A stretch of 64,000 nucleotides of DNA, taken from positions 2,666,001 through 2,730,000 of the forward strand of contig NZ_CP041372.2 of the NCBI RefSeq assembly GCF_006965545.2. The letters run 5' to 3'. This DNA is from Paenalkalicoccus suaedae (GTDB lineage: Bacteria > Bacillota > Bacilli > Bacillales > Salisediminibacteriaceae). A program made the position numbers and the translations under genes. The first letter of the stretch is position 1, and each line of letters opens with the position of its first letter. The notes under the pieces were generated by a model. It was not told the origin of the DNA. It saw only the letters and a list, made by a program, of their open reading frames with translations, and made no database searches. Below are positions 9,430 to 19,415 of the stretch, in pieces.

Positions 9430-11355
9430 TTGACAGTAGACATCCTAGAAGAAGACATATACCTCTTTCATCAGGGAACTCATTTTCACTCCTATCAATT
9501 TCTCGGCTGCCACTTTGTGCAGGATCAAACAAAAAGAGGCTACCGATTTGCCGTTTGGGCTCCACATGCAACACACGTCGAAGTTGCTGGCGACTTTAAT
9601 AATTGGAACGGCTCCTCCCACTCTCTTGAAAAAGTAAATGCTGCAGGATTATGGACCGGGTTCTTCACTGATATCCCGGCGCAAACTCCTTACAAGTATC
9701 ACCTCTATCATGAAAGCGGATGGAATGGTCTTAAAGCGGACCCATACGCCTTTCAATCAGAGCTTCGTCCGAAGACAGCGTCATTAACCCCACATTCTTC
9801 TGTATATGAGTGGGGAGATAATGAATGGCAGTCAAACAGGCAACATTACACTCCCTATGAATCTCCTATTTCCATCTACGAGCTCCATTTTGGGACCTGG
9901 AAGCAAAAAGAGGATGGCTCCTACTATACGTATGCGGAAATGGCAGATGTGCTTCTTCCATACATACAAAATTTAGGTTATACCCATATCGAACTTATGC
10001 CATTGTCTGAGCACCCCTTTGATTTATCATGGGGATATCAAATTACTGGTTACTATTCTGTCACAAGTAGATATGGAACACCAGATGAGTTTCGCTATTT
10101 CGTCGATAAGTGTCATCAAGCAAATATTGGCGTCATTATGGATTGGGTGCCAGGGCATTTTTGCAAGGATGAACACGGTCTTAGACAATTTGATGGAGAG
10201 CCGCTCTTCGAGTACAAGGATCCATTAAAAGCGGATAAACCGTCATGGGGCACATTGACGTTTGATTTTGGTAGACCAGAGGTACAAAGCTTTCTTATTT
10301 CAAATGCCCTCTTCTGGCTAAAAGAATTTCACATTGATGGGATTCGCGTGGATGCCGTTGCGAGCATGATCTATTTAAATTTTGATCGCCTAGATGATGA
10401 TCCTGAAATAAAAAATACGTATGGTGAAGAAGAAAACTTAGAAGCAATTGCCTTTTTAAAAAAGTTAAATGAAGCGGTATTTGCATTTGACGAACATATT
10501 TTAATGATGGCAGAAGATAGCTCCGACGTTCCACTCATTACTTCTCCCACCTATGTAGGCGGGCTAGGTTTTAACTTTAAATGGAATATGGGTTGGATGA
10601 ATGACATGCTCAAATACATGGAAATGGATCCAATTCACCGTAAATGGAATCACCACCTCTTAACATTTTCCTACATGTATACGTACAGTGAGAATTTTGT
10701 TTTGCCACTATCGCACGACGAGGTTGTCCACGGCAAGAAGTCGTTAGTGAATAAGATGCCTGGAGACCAATGGCAACAATTTGCTCAGCTTCGTCTCTTG
10801 TATGGATACATGATGGCACACCCAGGAAAGAAACTTCTCTTTATGGGTGGTGAATTCGCGCAGTATATAGAGTGGAAGGATCAGGAAGATTTAGACTGGC
10901 ACCTTCTTAAATATCCGTTGCACGATGCCATGAAGACTTATGTAAAAGAGCTAAATCATTTTTATAAAGATTCGCCCGCGCTTTATGTTTATGATCATGA
11001 TCCTAAAGGCTTTGAATGGATAGATCCAGATAATAAAGATCAAAGTATTGTGGCCTTCATGAGGAAGGGCGAAACCGATCAAGATACACTCATTATTCTT
11101 TGTAATTTCACACCAAACGTGTACTACGATTATAAAGTCGGAGTTCCTAGTCCAGGAACGTATCAGGAGATTTTTAACTCTGATACAGATAGGTTCGGAG
11201 GGTCTCATCAACTTAATTCAGATGAACACTTTAGTTTCCCCCAGAAATGGCATGGGCTTGATCAGCATATCAAAATAAAAGTTCCACCTTTTGCACTAAC
11301 TGTTCTACAAAAGCGACCAGAAGAAATGACTAACAACGAGGAGGAATTAGCATGA
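9430..11355 (+). CDS. glgB: 1,4-alpha-glucan branching enzyme
   Basis: A 641-residue GH13 enzyme that transfers alpha-1,4 chains to form alpha-1,6 branches in glycogen. An N-terminal CBM48 domain ([20 protein letters not shown]) is followed by the barrel: [11 protein letters not shown] (residues 303-313) holds the nucleophile, MAEDSSD (near 360) the acid/base, and [10 protein letters not shown] (near 427) the third Asp. The start is taken as TTG 9430 after AAAGGA; the longer ATG at 9403 has no site. The 223-bp divergent region from pulA contains TTTACT/TTTTAC followed by TAGAAT (9385-9390), a possible but weak promoter. First gene of the five-gene glycogen operon; its stop overlaps glgC as ATGA. 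Confidence 0.96.
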   Translation: MTVDILEEDIYLFHQGTHFHSYQFLGCHFVQDQTKRGYRFAVWAPHATHVEVAGDFNNWNGSSHSLEKVNAAGLWTGFFTDIPAQTPYKYHLYHESGWNGLKADPYAFQSELRPKTASLTPHSSVYEWGDNEWQSNRQHYTPYESPISIYELHFGTWKQKEDGSYYTYAEMADVLLPYIQNLGYTHIELMPLSEHPFDLSWGYQITGYYSVTSRYGTPDEFRYFVDKCHQANIGVIMDWVPGHFCKDEHGLRQFDGEPLFEYKDPLKADKPSWGTLTFDFGRPEVQSFLISNALFWLKEFHIDGIRVDAVASMIYLNFDRLDDDPEIKNTYGEEENLEAIAFLKKLNEAVFAFDEHILMMAEDSSDVPLITSPTYVGGLGFNFKWNMGWMNDMLKYMEMDPIHRKWNHHLLTFSYMYTYSENFVLPLSHDEVVHGKKSLVNKMPGDQWQQFAQLRLLYGYMMAHPGKKLLFMGGEFAQYIEWKDQEDLDWHLLKYPLHDAMKTYVKELNHFYKDSPALYVYDHDPKGFEWIDPDNKDQSIVAFMRKGETDQDTLIILCNFTPNVYYDYKVGVPSPGTYQEIFNSDTDRFGGSHQLNSDEHFSFPQKWHGLDQHIKIKVPPFALTVLQKRPEEMTNNEEELA

Positions 11356-12494
11356 AGAAGGAAATCGTAGGTATGCTCTTAGCTGGAGGAGAAGGAAAGC
11401 GTTTAGGACTACTAACAAAAAGCTTAGCAAAGCCAGCCGTGCCATTTGGAGGGAAGTACCGCATTATTGACTTTACCCTATCAAACTGTTCGAATTCAGG
11501 AATCCATACTGTCGGGGTGTTGACGCAGTATTCTCCACTTATCTTAAACAAGCATATTGGGATCGGTAAACCTTGGGATTTAGACCGTCAGCAGGACGGA
11601 GTCGCAATCCTCTCCCCTTATACGGCAAAAGAAGGTGGGTCTTGGTATACAGGAACTGCCGATGCTATTTACCAAAACATCCATTACATTGATCAGTATG
11701 ATCCAGAATATATTCTTGTAATCTCAGGCGACCATATTTATCAAATGGATTATGATGACCTATTAGATCATCACAAAGAAAATGACTCAGATGCAACGAT
11801 CTCGGTTATTGAAGTGCCATGGGAAGAAGCATCTCGTTTCGGGATTTTAAATACAAACGACGATCTTGAGATTTACGAATTTGACGAGAAGCCCGCTAAC
11901 CCTAAAAGTAATTTAGCATCCATGGGCATTTATATTTTTAACTGGAAGGCCCTTCGCTCTTACTTAGTAAACGATGCAACGATCGAAAACAGCGATCACG
12001 ACTTCGGAAAAGACATTATTCCTGCGATGCTAAATGATGGGAAGAGAATGTACGCGTATCGCTTCCAAGGCTATTGGAAGGATGTAGGAACAATCCAAAG
12101 CTATTGGGAAGCAAACATGGACCTTTTAGAAGAAGATCTATCTGTTTCGTTAAATAATAAAGAATGGCGCACCTATTCACAGGATACGAACTACCCTCCT
12201 CAATTTATTGATGAGCAAGCAATCGTGGAAAACTCCTTAATTAACTCAGGCTCATGGATTAGTGGCCACATTAAAAATTCTATTCTCTTTGAAGGAATCG
12301 AAGTTGGCTCCAAGTCATTTGTAACGGAATCGATCTTGCATCCTGAAGTGAAAGTTGGACAAAACTGTACGATTAAGCGAGCGATTATTATGGAGCACGT
12401 AGTTATTCCTGACGGGACAGTCATCGATGGCGAAAAAGAGGAAGAACCAATCGTTATTGATGCAAACTATGTCTCACAGCTGATAAACAACTAG
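11352..12494 (+). CDS. glgC: Glucose-1-phosphate adenylyltransferase (ADP-glucose pyrophosphorylase), catalytic subunit
   Basis: A 380-residue enzyme making ADP-glucose from ATP and glucose-1-phosphate, the committed step to glycogen. The nucleotide loop [11 protein letters not shown] (residues 9-19) is intact, [16 protein letters not shown] follows, [10 protein letters not shown] is the metal/substrate region and FDEKP the sugar-phosphate binding lysine motif. The C-terminal part is a left-handed beta-helix. AGGAGG lies within the end of glgB, and the start overlaps the glgB stop by four bases, so translation is coupled. It should form a hetero-oligomer with GlgD encoded next. Confidence 0.97.
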   Translation: MKKEIVGMLLAGGEGKRLGLLTKSLAKPAVPFGGKYRIIDFTLSNCSNSGIHTVGVLTQYSPLILNKHIGIGKPWDLDRQQDGVAILSPYTAKEGGSWYTGTADAIYQNIHYIDQYDPEYILVISGDHIYQMDYDDLLDHHKENDSDATISVIEVPWEEASRFGILNTNDDLEIYEFDEKPANPKSNLASMGIYIFNWKALRSYLVNDATIENSDHDFGKDIIPAMLNDGKRMYAYRFQGYWKDVGTIQSYWEANMDLLEEDLSVSLNNKEWRTYSQDTNYPPQFIDEQAIVENSLINSGSWISGHIKNSILFEGIEVGSKSFVTESILHPEVKVGQNCTIKRAIIMEHVVIPDGTVIDGEKEEEPIVIDANYVSQLINN

Positions 12495-12508
12495 AGGAGG
12501 AATCAATC

Positions 12509-13615
12509 ATGGCAAAATTAATGGGCTTAATTAACTTGGAGCATGAACATGACTTTTTAAACGAACTAACATATTTCCGATGCGGAGCAGCAACGCCTTT
12601 TGGCGGACGTTACCGATTGATTGATTTCACCCTATCTAACATGACAAAAACCTCCATAGAAGAGGTAGCTATTTTCACCTCAAATAAATATCGTTCTTTG
12701 ATGGACCATCTTGGTACAGGAGCAGACTGGGATTTAGCACGCAGACACGGTGGTCTCTTCATCCTCCCTCCAGACTGGAATGATCCAACTGATATTTCTC
12801 GCGGAGACTTAAAGCATTTCCATAATAACCGTGATTATTTCCACCGCTCAAAAGCAGAGCACGTCTTAATTTCTGGTAGTCAATTTATTGCAAACACAGA
12901 TTACGATGCGGCTTTTGCGTATCACCTTGAAAGAGATGCCGATGTTACGTGTATATCCGTTGGCGTAAACGAGTGCTTACCTGAGCACGCCTCTCAGCTA
13001 CGCATTGAGGCTAGTTCGGATGGCTGGATTCAAAAGCTTACGAATGATCTTCAAAACCAGCATGTGTTTACTGGCGTATACATTATTAAAAAAGAGGTAT
13101 TAATGAAGCTCATTGACGAATGTATCGCCTATCATAAGGATCATTTCTTCTTAAATGGTGTGAATAGTAATTTAGATTCTTTAAAGGTGCAATACTTCAA
13201 GTACGAAGGATACTCTATTTTTGTTAACTCTGTAGAAAGCTTCTTTAGACATAATATGAATCTACTTAAGCCTACTACCTATAAGGGTCTCTTTTTCCAA
13301 AACTCCTTTGTTCATACAAAAATCAGCAACGAGCCCCCAGTGAAATACCGCGAGAGCGCTGAAGTCACAGGCTCTTTACTCGCAAACGGATGCGTTGTAG
13401 AAGGGAATGTAGAAAATAGCTTGCTATTTAGAGGCGTTAAGGTTAAAAATGGAGCTACCATAAAAAATTCTATCATCATGCAACGATGTACGATCGAAGA
13501 GGGCGTTCATTTAGAAAATGTCATCCTTGATAAGGATGTCGTTGTCACAAGTGGACAAACGTTAATGGGATCAAAGGAAATGCCTTACGTAGTTGCGAAG
13601 AGAAAGACAATCTAA
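12509..13615 (+). CDS. glgD: GlgD, regulatory subunit of ADP-glucose pyrophosphorylase
   Basis: A 368-residue paralogue of GlgC. It lacks the GGEGxRL nucleotide loop; the N-terminus runs instead LINLEHEHDFLNELTYFRCGAATPFGG before the shared RYRLIDFTLSN. That loss is characteristic of GlgD in Firmicutes, where GlgC catalyses and GlgD changes the kinetics of the GlgCD complex. The C-terminal hexapeptide-like helix is retained (GCVVEGNVENSLLF, GATIKNSIIM). GAGGAGG lies upstream. The 89-bp gap to glgA, longer than the others in the operon, contains a strong hairpin. Confidence 0.95.
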   Translation: MAKLMGLINLEHEHDFLNELTYFRCGAATPFGGRYRLIDFTLSNMTKTSIEEVAIFTSNKYRSLMDHLGTGADWDLARRHGGLFILPPDWNDPTDISRGDLKHFHNNRDYFHRSKAEHVLISGSQFIANTDYDAAFAYHLERDADVTCISVGVNECLPEHASQLRIEASSDGWIQKLTNDLQNQHVFTGVYIIKKEVLMKLIDECIAYHKDHFFLNGVNSNLDSLKVQYFKYEGYSIFVNSVESFFRHNMNLLKPTTYKGLFFQNSFVHTKISNEPPVKYRESAEVTGSLLANGCVVEGNVENSLLFRGVKVKNGATIKNSIIMQRCTIEEGVHLENVILDKDVVVTSGQTLMGSKEMPYVVAKRKTI

Positions 13616-13629
13616 TGATCATCACCCAA

Positions 13630-13663
13630 AGAATGTCCCACCACTGACGGTTTGGGACATTCT
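13630..13663 (+). promoter_or_regulatory. Hairpin inside the glycogen operon, between glgD and glgA
   Basis: Perfect 11-bp arms AGAATGTCCCA and TGGGACATTCT with a 12-base loop, 14 bases after the glgD stop. No T-run follows directly (a TTTTT occurs 14 bases later), so an RNA processing or stability element fits at least as well as a terminator. Confidence 0.7.
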
Positions 13664-13704
13664 GATGTTGAGAGACTTTTTACTGATAAAGGAGATAAGA
13701 TACG

Positions 13705-15117
13705 ATGAAAAATGTGTTATTTGCGGCTTCTGAATGCACCCCCTTTATTAAGACAGGTGGACTAGCTGATGTCATTGGGTCACTTCCTCAAGCACTTAAG
13801 GCAGGCAATCACGCTCACGTTCAGGTGATTTTGCCGCTTTACGAGGCTATTCCAGAGGAGTATAAAAAAGAGCTTTCTCATGTAGCCACTTTCCAAGTTC
13901 CTGTCGGTTGGAGAAACCAGCAGGCTCACTTGCTCAAGCTTGAGCACGATGCAATTACGTATTATTTCATTGCGAACGACTACTATTTTGCCCGTGGTGG
14001 TACATACGGCTACCATGATGATGGCGAACGCTTTATTTTCTTTAGTAGAGCTATTATAGAAGCCTTTCCTTATTTAGAAGTGGCTGTAGACATCCTCCAC
14101 TGTCACGATTGGCAAACAGGTCTTGCGGTTGCATTTGCAAAAACAATTCCGCCAACACCTAATTTACAGACAGTCTTTACGATTCATAATATTCAATATC
14201 AAGGGTATATGCCTCACACCGCATTTGGTGATTTGATTAGTATTCCTATTGAGCATTTCCCGGGCTTTGAATGGCAAGGGATGATCAATTGCATGAAGGC
14301 AGGTTTATTTCATGCGGATAAAATCACGACAGTAAGTCCAAGCTATGCCGAAGAAATTAAGCAACCTTACTATAGCGAAGGCCTTCACCCTATTTTACAT
14401 GAACGTGATGCGGATATTGTTGGTGTCATCAACGGAATTGACACAAATGAGTATAATCCGATGAAGGACCCTCATATTGAAGTTCCGTTTAAGACTTCTC
14501 GCAAGAAAAAACAGGAGAATAAAACACTTTTACAAGAAGAACTAGGTCTTGATGTTGACGCGGACAAACCACTATTCGTTGCTATATCTCGTCTAGTTGA
14601 GCAAAAGGGATTCCATTTACTTGAGCATATTATGGAGGACTTTTTGCAAGAGGATGTCCAAGTGATCATTTTAGGTACAGGCGACCAAGCTTTTGAGCAC
14701 TCCTTTTCCTATTTCGCCGGAAAATACCCACGTAAAATGGCAACGATCCTGCGATTTAGTGAAGCAATGGCAAGAAAGCTTTATGCGAGTGCCGATTTCT
14801 TCCTCATGCCATCTAAGTTTGAACCGTGTGGCTTATCACAGCTCATCTCTCTTCAATATAAGACTGTCCCTATCGTCAGAGAGACTGGTGGCCTAAAAGA
14901 TACTGTTACTCCATTCAATCAGGATACGGGAGAAGGTAACGGATTTAGCTTTGCAAACTATAATGCTCATGAGCTCCTTCATACGATGCACTATGCCCTA
15001 TCGATTTATCATGATAGTAAACAATGGAAGCAACTTTTAAAGAACGTTAATAAGAGTCAGTTTAGCTGGAAAGATTCCGCTAGCTCCTATGCTGATATTT
15101 ACCGGTCACTCATCTAA
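13705..15117 (+). CDS. glgA: Glycogen synthase (ADP-glucose dependent, GT5)
   Basis: A 470-residue GT-B glycosyltransferase that extends glycogen chains using ADP-glucose. KTGGLADVIGSLP (from residue 16) is the ADP-glucose-binding loop of GlgA. HCHDWQTGL contributes to the acceptor site, and the C-terminal LMPSKFEPCGLSQLISL contains the conserved Glu of retaining GT-B enzymes. Length matches bacterial GlgA. AAGGAG sits upstream of ATG 13705, and the glgP start follows 14 bases after the stop. Confidence 0.97.
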   Translation: MKNVLFAASECTPFIKTGGLADVIGSLPQALKAGNHAHVQVILPLYEAIPEEYKKELSHVATFQVPVGWRNQQAHLLKLEHDAITYYFIANDYYFARGGTYGYHDDGERFIFFSRAIIEAFPYLEVAVDILHCHDWQTGLAVAFAKTIPPTPNLQTVFTIHNIQYQGYMPHTAFGDLISIPIEHFPGFEWQGMINCMKAGLFHADKITTVSPSYAEEIKQPYYSEGLHPILHERDADIVGVINGIDTNEYNPMKDPHIEVPFKTSRKKKQENKTLLQEELGLDVDADKPLFVAISRLVEQKGFHLLEHIMEDFLQEDVQVIILGTGDQAFEHSFSYFAGKYPRKMATILRFSEAMARKLYASADFFLMPSKFEPCGLSQLISLQYKTVPIVRETGGLKDTVTPFNQDTGEGNGFSFANYNAHELLHTMHYALSIYHDSKQWKQLLKNVNKSQFSWKDSASSYADIYRSLI

Positions 15118-15131
15118 AGGGAGGAAACAAG

Positions 15132-17564
15132 ATGTCTACTCATACAAAAGAAAGCTTCCAAAAGCTAGTTGAAGAAAAGCTCCAGCGAAATCGTCGTAAA
15201 ACTATGGATAACGCAAGCGACCAAGATCTTTATTATGCCATTGCAGCCGTTGTTACTGACGAGATTACGCCAAACTGGCTTGCTACTGATCAAGCACTAA
15301 AGGACAACCAAACAAGACAGGTTTATTATCTCTCGATGGAGTTTCTTATTGGACGATTAATTGAGAGTAACCTACAAAACTGTGGCATGCTAACTATATG
15401 TAATGAACTCTTAGAGGACTTAGGACGCTCGCCTGATGATGTCTATAAACACGAGCATGATGCAGGCCTTGGTAACGGTGGTTTAGGTAGACTTGCTGCA
15501 TGCTTCTTAGACTCTATGGCATCGTTAAAATACCCTGGTCATGGCAGTGGAATTAGATATAGATATGGACTATTTGAACAACGCATTATTCACGGGAACC
15601 AAGTAGAGCTCCCTGACTATTGGCTAAAAGAAGAGTATCCGTGGGAAATACGTAAAAGTGATGATGCCCTTAACGTTCAGTTTGGTGGGCACGTTCATAT
15701 GCATAAAAAGCAGGATGATACGCTCGAATTCTCTTATGAAGGTGCGGATGTCGTTGTAGCAGTTCCTTATGATGTACCCGTTGTCGGCTATCAAAATAAC
15801 ACGGTAAACTCCTTAAGACTTTGGAGTGCAGAGCTTCCTCCCCAGCATGAAAGCTATGAGCCAAATGCTGAAAATAAATACTATCATCACCTTGACCATA
15901 TGCGCTCTGTTGAACAAATTTCCGGCTTTTTATATCCAGACGATTCTAATTATGAGGGGAAAGAGCTACGATTAAAGCAACAGTACTTCCTAGTCTCTGC
16001 AACAATCCAAAATATTGTTCGTAAATACAAACGATATATGGAGACGCCTCTCTCCGATTTTCATAAAAAAGTAGCGATCCAAATCAATGATACGCACCCA
16101 AGCTTAGCAGTACCTGAGCTCATGAGAATATTAATGGATCAAGAAGGATTCAGCTGGGATGAAGCATGGGAGATCACGCGCAACACAATCGCGTACACGA
16201 ATCATACGACGCTGAGTGAAGCGTTAGAAAAATGGCCGACGGATATGATTAAATCTCTTCTTCCACGCATTTATATGATTATCGATGAGATTAACGAGCG
16301 CTTCTGTAAAGGTATTTGGTTTGATCACCCAGAGTTGCGCGAAACGATTCCGGAGCTTGCTGTCATTGCGGAAGATCAAGTGCATATGGCGAGACTCGCG
16401 ATTGTTGGTAGCTTTAGTGTCAATGGAGTAGCGAAGCTTCATACAGAGATATTAAAGAAGCAGGAGATGAAGAATTTTTATTCACTCTATCCTTCTAAGT
16501 TTAACAATAAAACGAACGGCATCACGCATAGACGCTGGCTCCTTCAGGTGAATCCTCGTCTATCGTCTGTTATTACAGACGCTATTGGTCCCCAGTGGAT
16601 TTCACAGCCTAACAAATTAATTGGTCTAATGAGATATTCGAACGATCTGCCGTTCCTTGATAAAATTGAGGAAGTAAAGCGAGCGAATAAGCAGGACCTT
16701 GCGAAGGTGATTAAGGATCGTACTGGCGTCATCGTAAATGAAGATTCGATTTTTGATGTACAAATTAAACGCCTGCATGAATATAAACGCCAGTTACTTA
16801 ATATCTTTCACGTCATTTATCTTTATAATGAGATTAAAGAGAATCCTTCATTAGATATCGTGCCTCGAACGTTTATTTTTGCTGCTAAGGCGGCGCCTGG
16901 CTACTATATGGCGAAGGAAGTTATTAAGCTGATTCATCACGTTGCTTCTGTCGTTAACTACGATAAGGATATTGGCGATAAGATTAAAGTGATTTTCCTC
17001 GAGAATTATAACGTTAGTTTGGCGGAAAAGATTATTCCTGCTGCTGAAATATCGGAACAAATCTCGACAGCTAGTAAAGAGGCTTCTGGTACAGGTAATA
17101 TGAAGATGATGATGAACGGCGCCCTTACTGTAGGAACGCTTGATGGAGCTAACATCGAGATAAAAGATCTTGTTGGTAATGATAATATCTTTATCTTTGG
17201 TCTCACGTCTGATGAGGTGTTGGATTACTATAAATACGGTGGATACAATGCCAACGATTTATATCGCACGGATGACCGCATAAGACTTGTGTTGGATCAG
17301 TTAAAGCACGGTCGTTTCGGTTCTCAAGAGATTGAGTTTAAAGACATTTACTATCATATCTTAACGAATAATGATCCGTACTTTGTGCTGAAGGACTTTG
17401 ATCCGTATATTGAGTCGCATGAATTAATTGAGAGAAGCTATCGTTATCAGAGACAGTGGTCGCGAATGAGTGTCACGAACATTGCGTATTCTGGTAAGTT
17501 TTCAAGTGATCGTACGATCCACGAGTATGCGTCTGAGATCTGGAAGATCCAGTCGCAGCAGTAA
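15132..17564 (+). CDS. glgP: Glycogen phosphorylase
   Basis: An 810-residue GT35 enzyme that releases glucose-1-phosphate from glycogen by phosphorolysis. EASGTGNMKMMMNGALTVGT includes the lysine that holds pyridoxal phosphate, and DGANIEI is also typical. The N-terminal YYLSMEFLIGRLIESN and GNGGLGRLAACFLDSMA are family signatures. GGGAGG is eight bases before the ATG. It is last in the operon and ends with an intrinsic terminator, so synthesis and breakdown enzymes are made from one transcript and must be balanced after transcription. Confidence 0.97.
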   Translation: MSTHTKESFQKLVEEKLQRNRRKTMDNASDQDLYYAIAAVVTDEITPNWLATDQALKDNQTRQVYYLSMEFLIGRLIESNLQNCGMLTICNELLEDLGRSPDDVYKHEHDAGLGNGGLGRLAACFLDSMASLKYPGHGSGIRYRYGLFEQRIIHGNQVELPDYWLKEEYPWEIRKSDDALNVQFGGHVHMHKKQDDTLEFSYEGADVVVAVPYDVPVVGYQNNTVNSLRLWSAELPPQHESYEPNAENKYYHHLDHMRSVEQISGFLYPDDSNYEGKELRLKQQYFLVSATIQNIVRKYKRYMETPLSDFHKKVAIQINDTHPSLAVPELMRILMDQEGFSWDEAWEITRNTIAYTNHTTLSEALEKWPTDMIKSLLPRIYMIIDEINERFCKGIWFDHPELRETIPELAVIAEDQVHMARLAIVGSFSVNGVAKLHTEILKKQEMKNFYSLYPSKFNNKTNGITHRRWLLQVNPRLSSVITDAIGPQWISQPNKLIGLMRYSNDLPFLDKIEEVKRANKQDLAKVIKDRTGVIVNEDSIFDVQIKRLHEYKRQLLNIFHVIYLYNEIKENPSLDIVPRTFIFAAKAAPGYYMAKEVIKLIHHVASVVNYDKDIGDKIKVIFLENYNVSLAEKIIPAAEISEQISTASKEASGTGNMKMMMNGALTVGTLDGANIEIKDLVGNDNIFIFGLTSDEVLDYYKYGGYNANDLYRTDDRIRLVLDQLKHGRFGSQEIEFKDIYYHILTNNDPYFVLKDFDPYIESHELIERSYRYQRQWSRMSVTNIAYSGKFSSDRTIHEYASEIWKIQSQQ

Positions 17565-17587
17565 GAGAGTATTTATAAGAGTTAGTG

Positions 17588-17617
17588 AGCCTTTCCTTTT
17601 ATAAGGGAGGGCTTTTT
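17588..17617 (+). terminator. Terminator of the glg operon
   Basis: AGCCTTTCC and GGAGGGCT arms (one wobble, one slip), loop of about nine bases, T6 run. Confidence 0.75.
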
Positions 17618-17652
17618 TGTTTTGGTTGAAGAGGCGCGTGTCGCGACCTTTT

Positions 17653-18046
17653 TGCACACCAGCATAGTGGAATGCACGTCGCGGAGTGCGAAATGCACAC
17701 GGTCAAATTTAATGCACACGATCGAGGGTAAATTGCAGACAGCGCGACCTTATTTGCACACTAGCATAGTGGAAATGCACGTCGCGAACCACGGAATGCA
17801 CACGGTCAAATTTAATGCACACGATCGAAGGTAAATTGCAGACAGCGCGACCTTATTTGCACACTAGCATAGTGGAAATGCACGTCGCGGACCACGTAAT
17901 GCAGACGGTCAAAATTAATGCACATAGAACAGGGTGAATTGCAGACAACGCGATAAAGAATGCACAGGGACAAGGTGAAAATGCACGCCGCGGACCGTGA
18001 AATGCACAAGGTCAAATTTAATGCACACGGTCAAAAAGAATGCCTG
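17653..18046. repeat. Phased-word array, TGCAC family, 103-bp tandem unit
   Basis: Equivalent TGCAC words begin at 17653, 17755, 17858 and 17961, a unit of 102-103 bp in four copies, the last one degraded. Inside each unit TGCA(C/G) recurs at 21, 21, 19, 21 and 21 bp (one step is 20 in the first copy). The linkers are conserved between units but not within one. Each unit also holds CACTAGCATAGTG (a 5-bp hairpin) inside GCGAC...GTCGC arms. The array lies between the glgP terminator and a bidirectional terminator. Frames through it change from unit to unit because 103 is not a multiple of three. Confidence 0.85.
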
Positions 18047-18077
18047 ACTCCACTACTCGATTTTCTCCTTAAAAGTA

Positions 18078-18120
18078 AAAAAAGCAGTAAACGCTACTCA
18101 TCCAGCGTTTACTGCTTTTT
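18078..18120. terminator. Bidirectional terminator downstream of the ytlP-ytlQ unit
   Basis: Perfect 16-bp arms AAAAGCAGTAAACGCT and AGCGTTTACTGCTTTT with an eight-base loop. It ends the minus-strand unit and also closes the array region. Confidence 0.9.
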
Positions 18121-18139
18121 AGTTTGTAGAAAGAGAGTG

Positions 18140-18421
18140 TTAGCTCCCTTTATTTTCTGCTACCCATGTCTGCAAGGATTCGTCTATATGCCATTTTTCT
18201 TCGACAGACATCGGTGGTTCAATATGATATTGCTTGTAGGCGCGAATGAATGCGTCTTGCTGACGCTCGTCCATTAGTTGCTCTAGGTCAGCCAGCGCTT
18301 CTCGAATCGTTCCAGCATATACGAGTAAATCCGTTTGCTGTGGCTGAATTTCTATTCCTGTACTTCCTCTCCAGTCAAACACTCGACGAATAGAAAGGTG
18401 TAATGTATCTCGTTCTGTCAC
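18140..18421 (-). CDS. Small protein of unknown function
   Basis: A 93-residue soluble protein starting at GTG 18421 behind GAGGGG. It is last in a minus-strand unit after thpR and ytlQ, 51 bases past the ytlQ stop, and is followed by a strong terminator. The sequence is helix-prone and charged (VFDWRGSTGIEI, REALADLEQLMDERQQDAFIRAY, HIDESLQTWV), with no membrane segment, cysteines or motif that I recognise. Good start signals and operon position support it as a real gene; the function is unknown. Confidence 0.65.
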   Translation of the reverse strand: MTERDTLHLSIRRVFDWRGSTGIEIQPQQTDLLVYAGTIREALADLEQLMDERQQDAFIRAYKQYHIEPPMSVEEKWHIDESLQTWVAENKGS

Positions 18422-18472
18422 TTACAATTCGCCCCTCTTTTATACGTCTCTAATTTTAGCACCTTTCCTATA

Positions 18473-19405
18473 TTACCTAATGTCTCCTTCATTTTCAACC
18501 GTATCTTCCCCTATTTCTTCCTGAAGTCGACTTTGGGAGACTGTCATGCTGTGCATAAGTAGTTTATCGGAGACTTTGAGCTGCGCGTTTTTGATAGGAC
18601 TTTGATTTTTTAAGAGCGTTTGGCGGAAACGTTGGATCGTGCGTTTATCGATGAGTTGCACGCGTTGACTAGCTTGGGGCAAATCAATAAAGCTGTCTTT
18701 AGCGATGATACCTTGACGAATCGTTAACGTATGGTCGACATCCTCTAAAATCTGTTCTAGCACTGTCCTCATTCGCTTTAACCGAATAGATGGGTGTAAA
18801 AACTTTTCTACTACTCCATTCTCCTGCTTCGTCCAATATCGGTCGGACTCGATCGTAAAGATCGCGTCTTTGGATCCTTTTAATGGGACAAGGAGCCATA
18901 TATCAGTAGGTGAGATGATCAAAATATCCATCTCAACAGGCGCTTTTCTTGCGTACAGCACCGGCTCGTACATGATAAAAAATGTATCAGGTAGTTCTTT
19001 CACTAAAAATTGCAGTAAAGTATCAAATTCGTAGGCGCGTTTAATTGGCGAAATTTCAGAGACAGTAGAGCTTGCCCAGTTTAACTGAAATTGAAAGAGC
19101 TCCTCTTTAAACGAGAGCTTGAGCTCATCGAGCGTTTTATGTCTCAGATTTTCATTTGTTGGGAGCGGAATATTATCCTCTGTTTTTTTCTTCCTAAAGC
19201 GATTGATCGCCTTTTTAAATAAGGAGTCCTCTTCCTCGTATTGATGATATAAAGGGAGAGAATCAAGCCCTTTACGGGTTGCATCAAAATCTTGTTTAAG
19301 TCTCGTCCACCGCTCCTTTTTAAGTCGTACGTAGCGACTTGGGTAGCGATACATATCTATTTCATAACGTGACACGTAATCTGATAGTTTCAATAGTTGC
19401 GCCAT
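18473..19405 (-). CDS. ytlQ: YtlQ-like protein, possible nuclease-related domain
   Basis: A 310-residue cytosolic protein ten bases after thpR, in the arrangement of B. subtilis ytlP-ytlQ. The N-terminal 100 residues are rich in Arg, Lys and aromatic residues and probably helical. The middle, with FDTLLQFLVKELPDTFFIMYEPVL, VEMDILIISPTDIWLLVPL and RYWTK, resembles the core of NERD/restriction-like nuclease domains (acidic residue before a hydrophobic strand). That resemblance is my inference from pattern only. A GGGGG site precedes the ATG. Confidence 0.7.
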   Translation of the reverse strand: MAQLLKLSDYVSRYEIDMYRYPSRYVRLKKERWTRLKQDFDATRKGLDSLPLYHQYEEEDSLFKKAINRFRKKKTEDNIPLPTNENLRHKTLDELKLSFKEELFQFQLNWASSTVSEISPIKRAYEFDTLLQFLVKELPDTFFIMYEPVLYARKAPVEMDILIISPTDIWLLVPLKGSKDAIFTIESDRYWTKQENGVVEKFLHPSIRLKRMRTVLEQILEDVDHTLTIRQGIIAKDSFIDLPQASQRVQLIDKRTIQRFRQTLLKNQSPIKNAQLKVSDKLLMHSMTVSQSRLQEEIGEDTVENEGDIR

Positions 19406-19415
19406 GTGTGTCCCC

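Noticed and set aside
17622-18277. Histidine-rich frames through the TGCAC array on both strands
   Set aside because: No start signals, frame changes between units, and one frame runs through a strong terminator.
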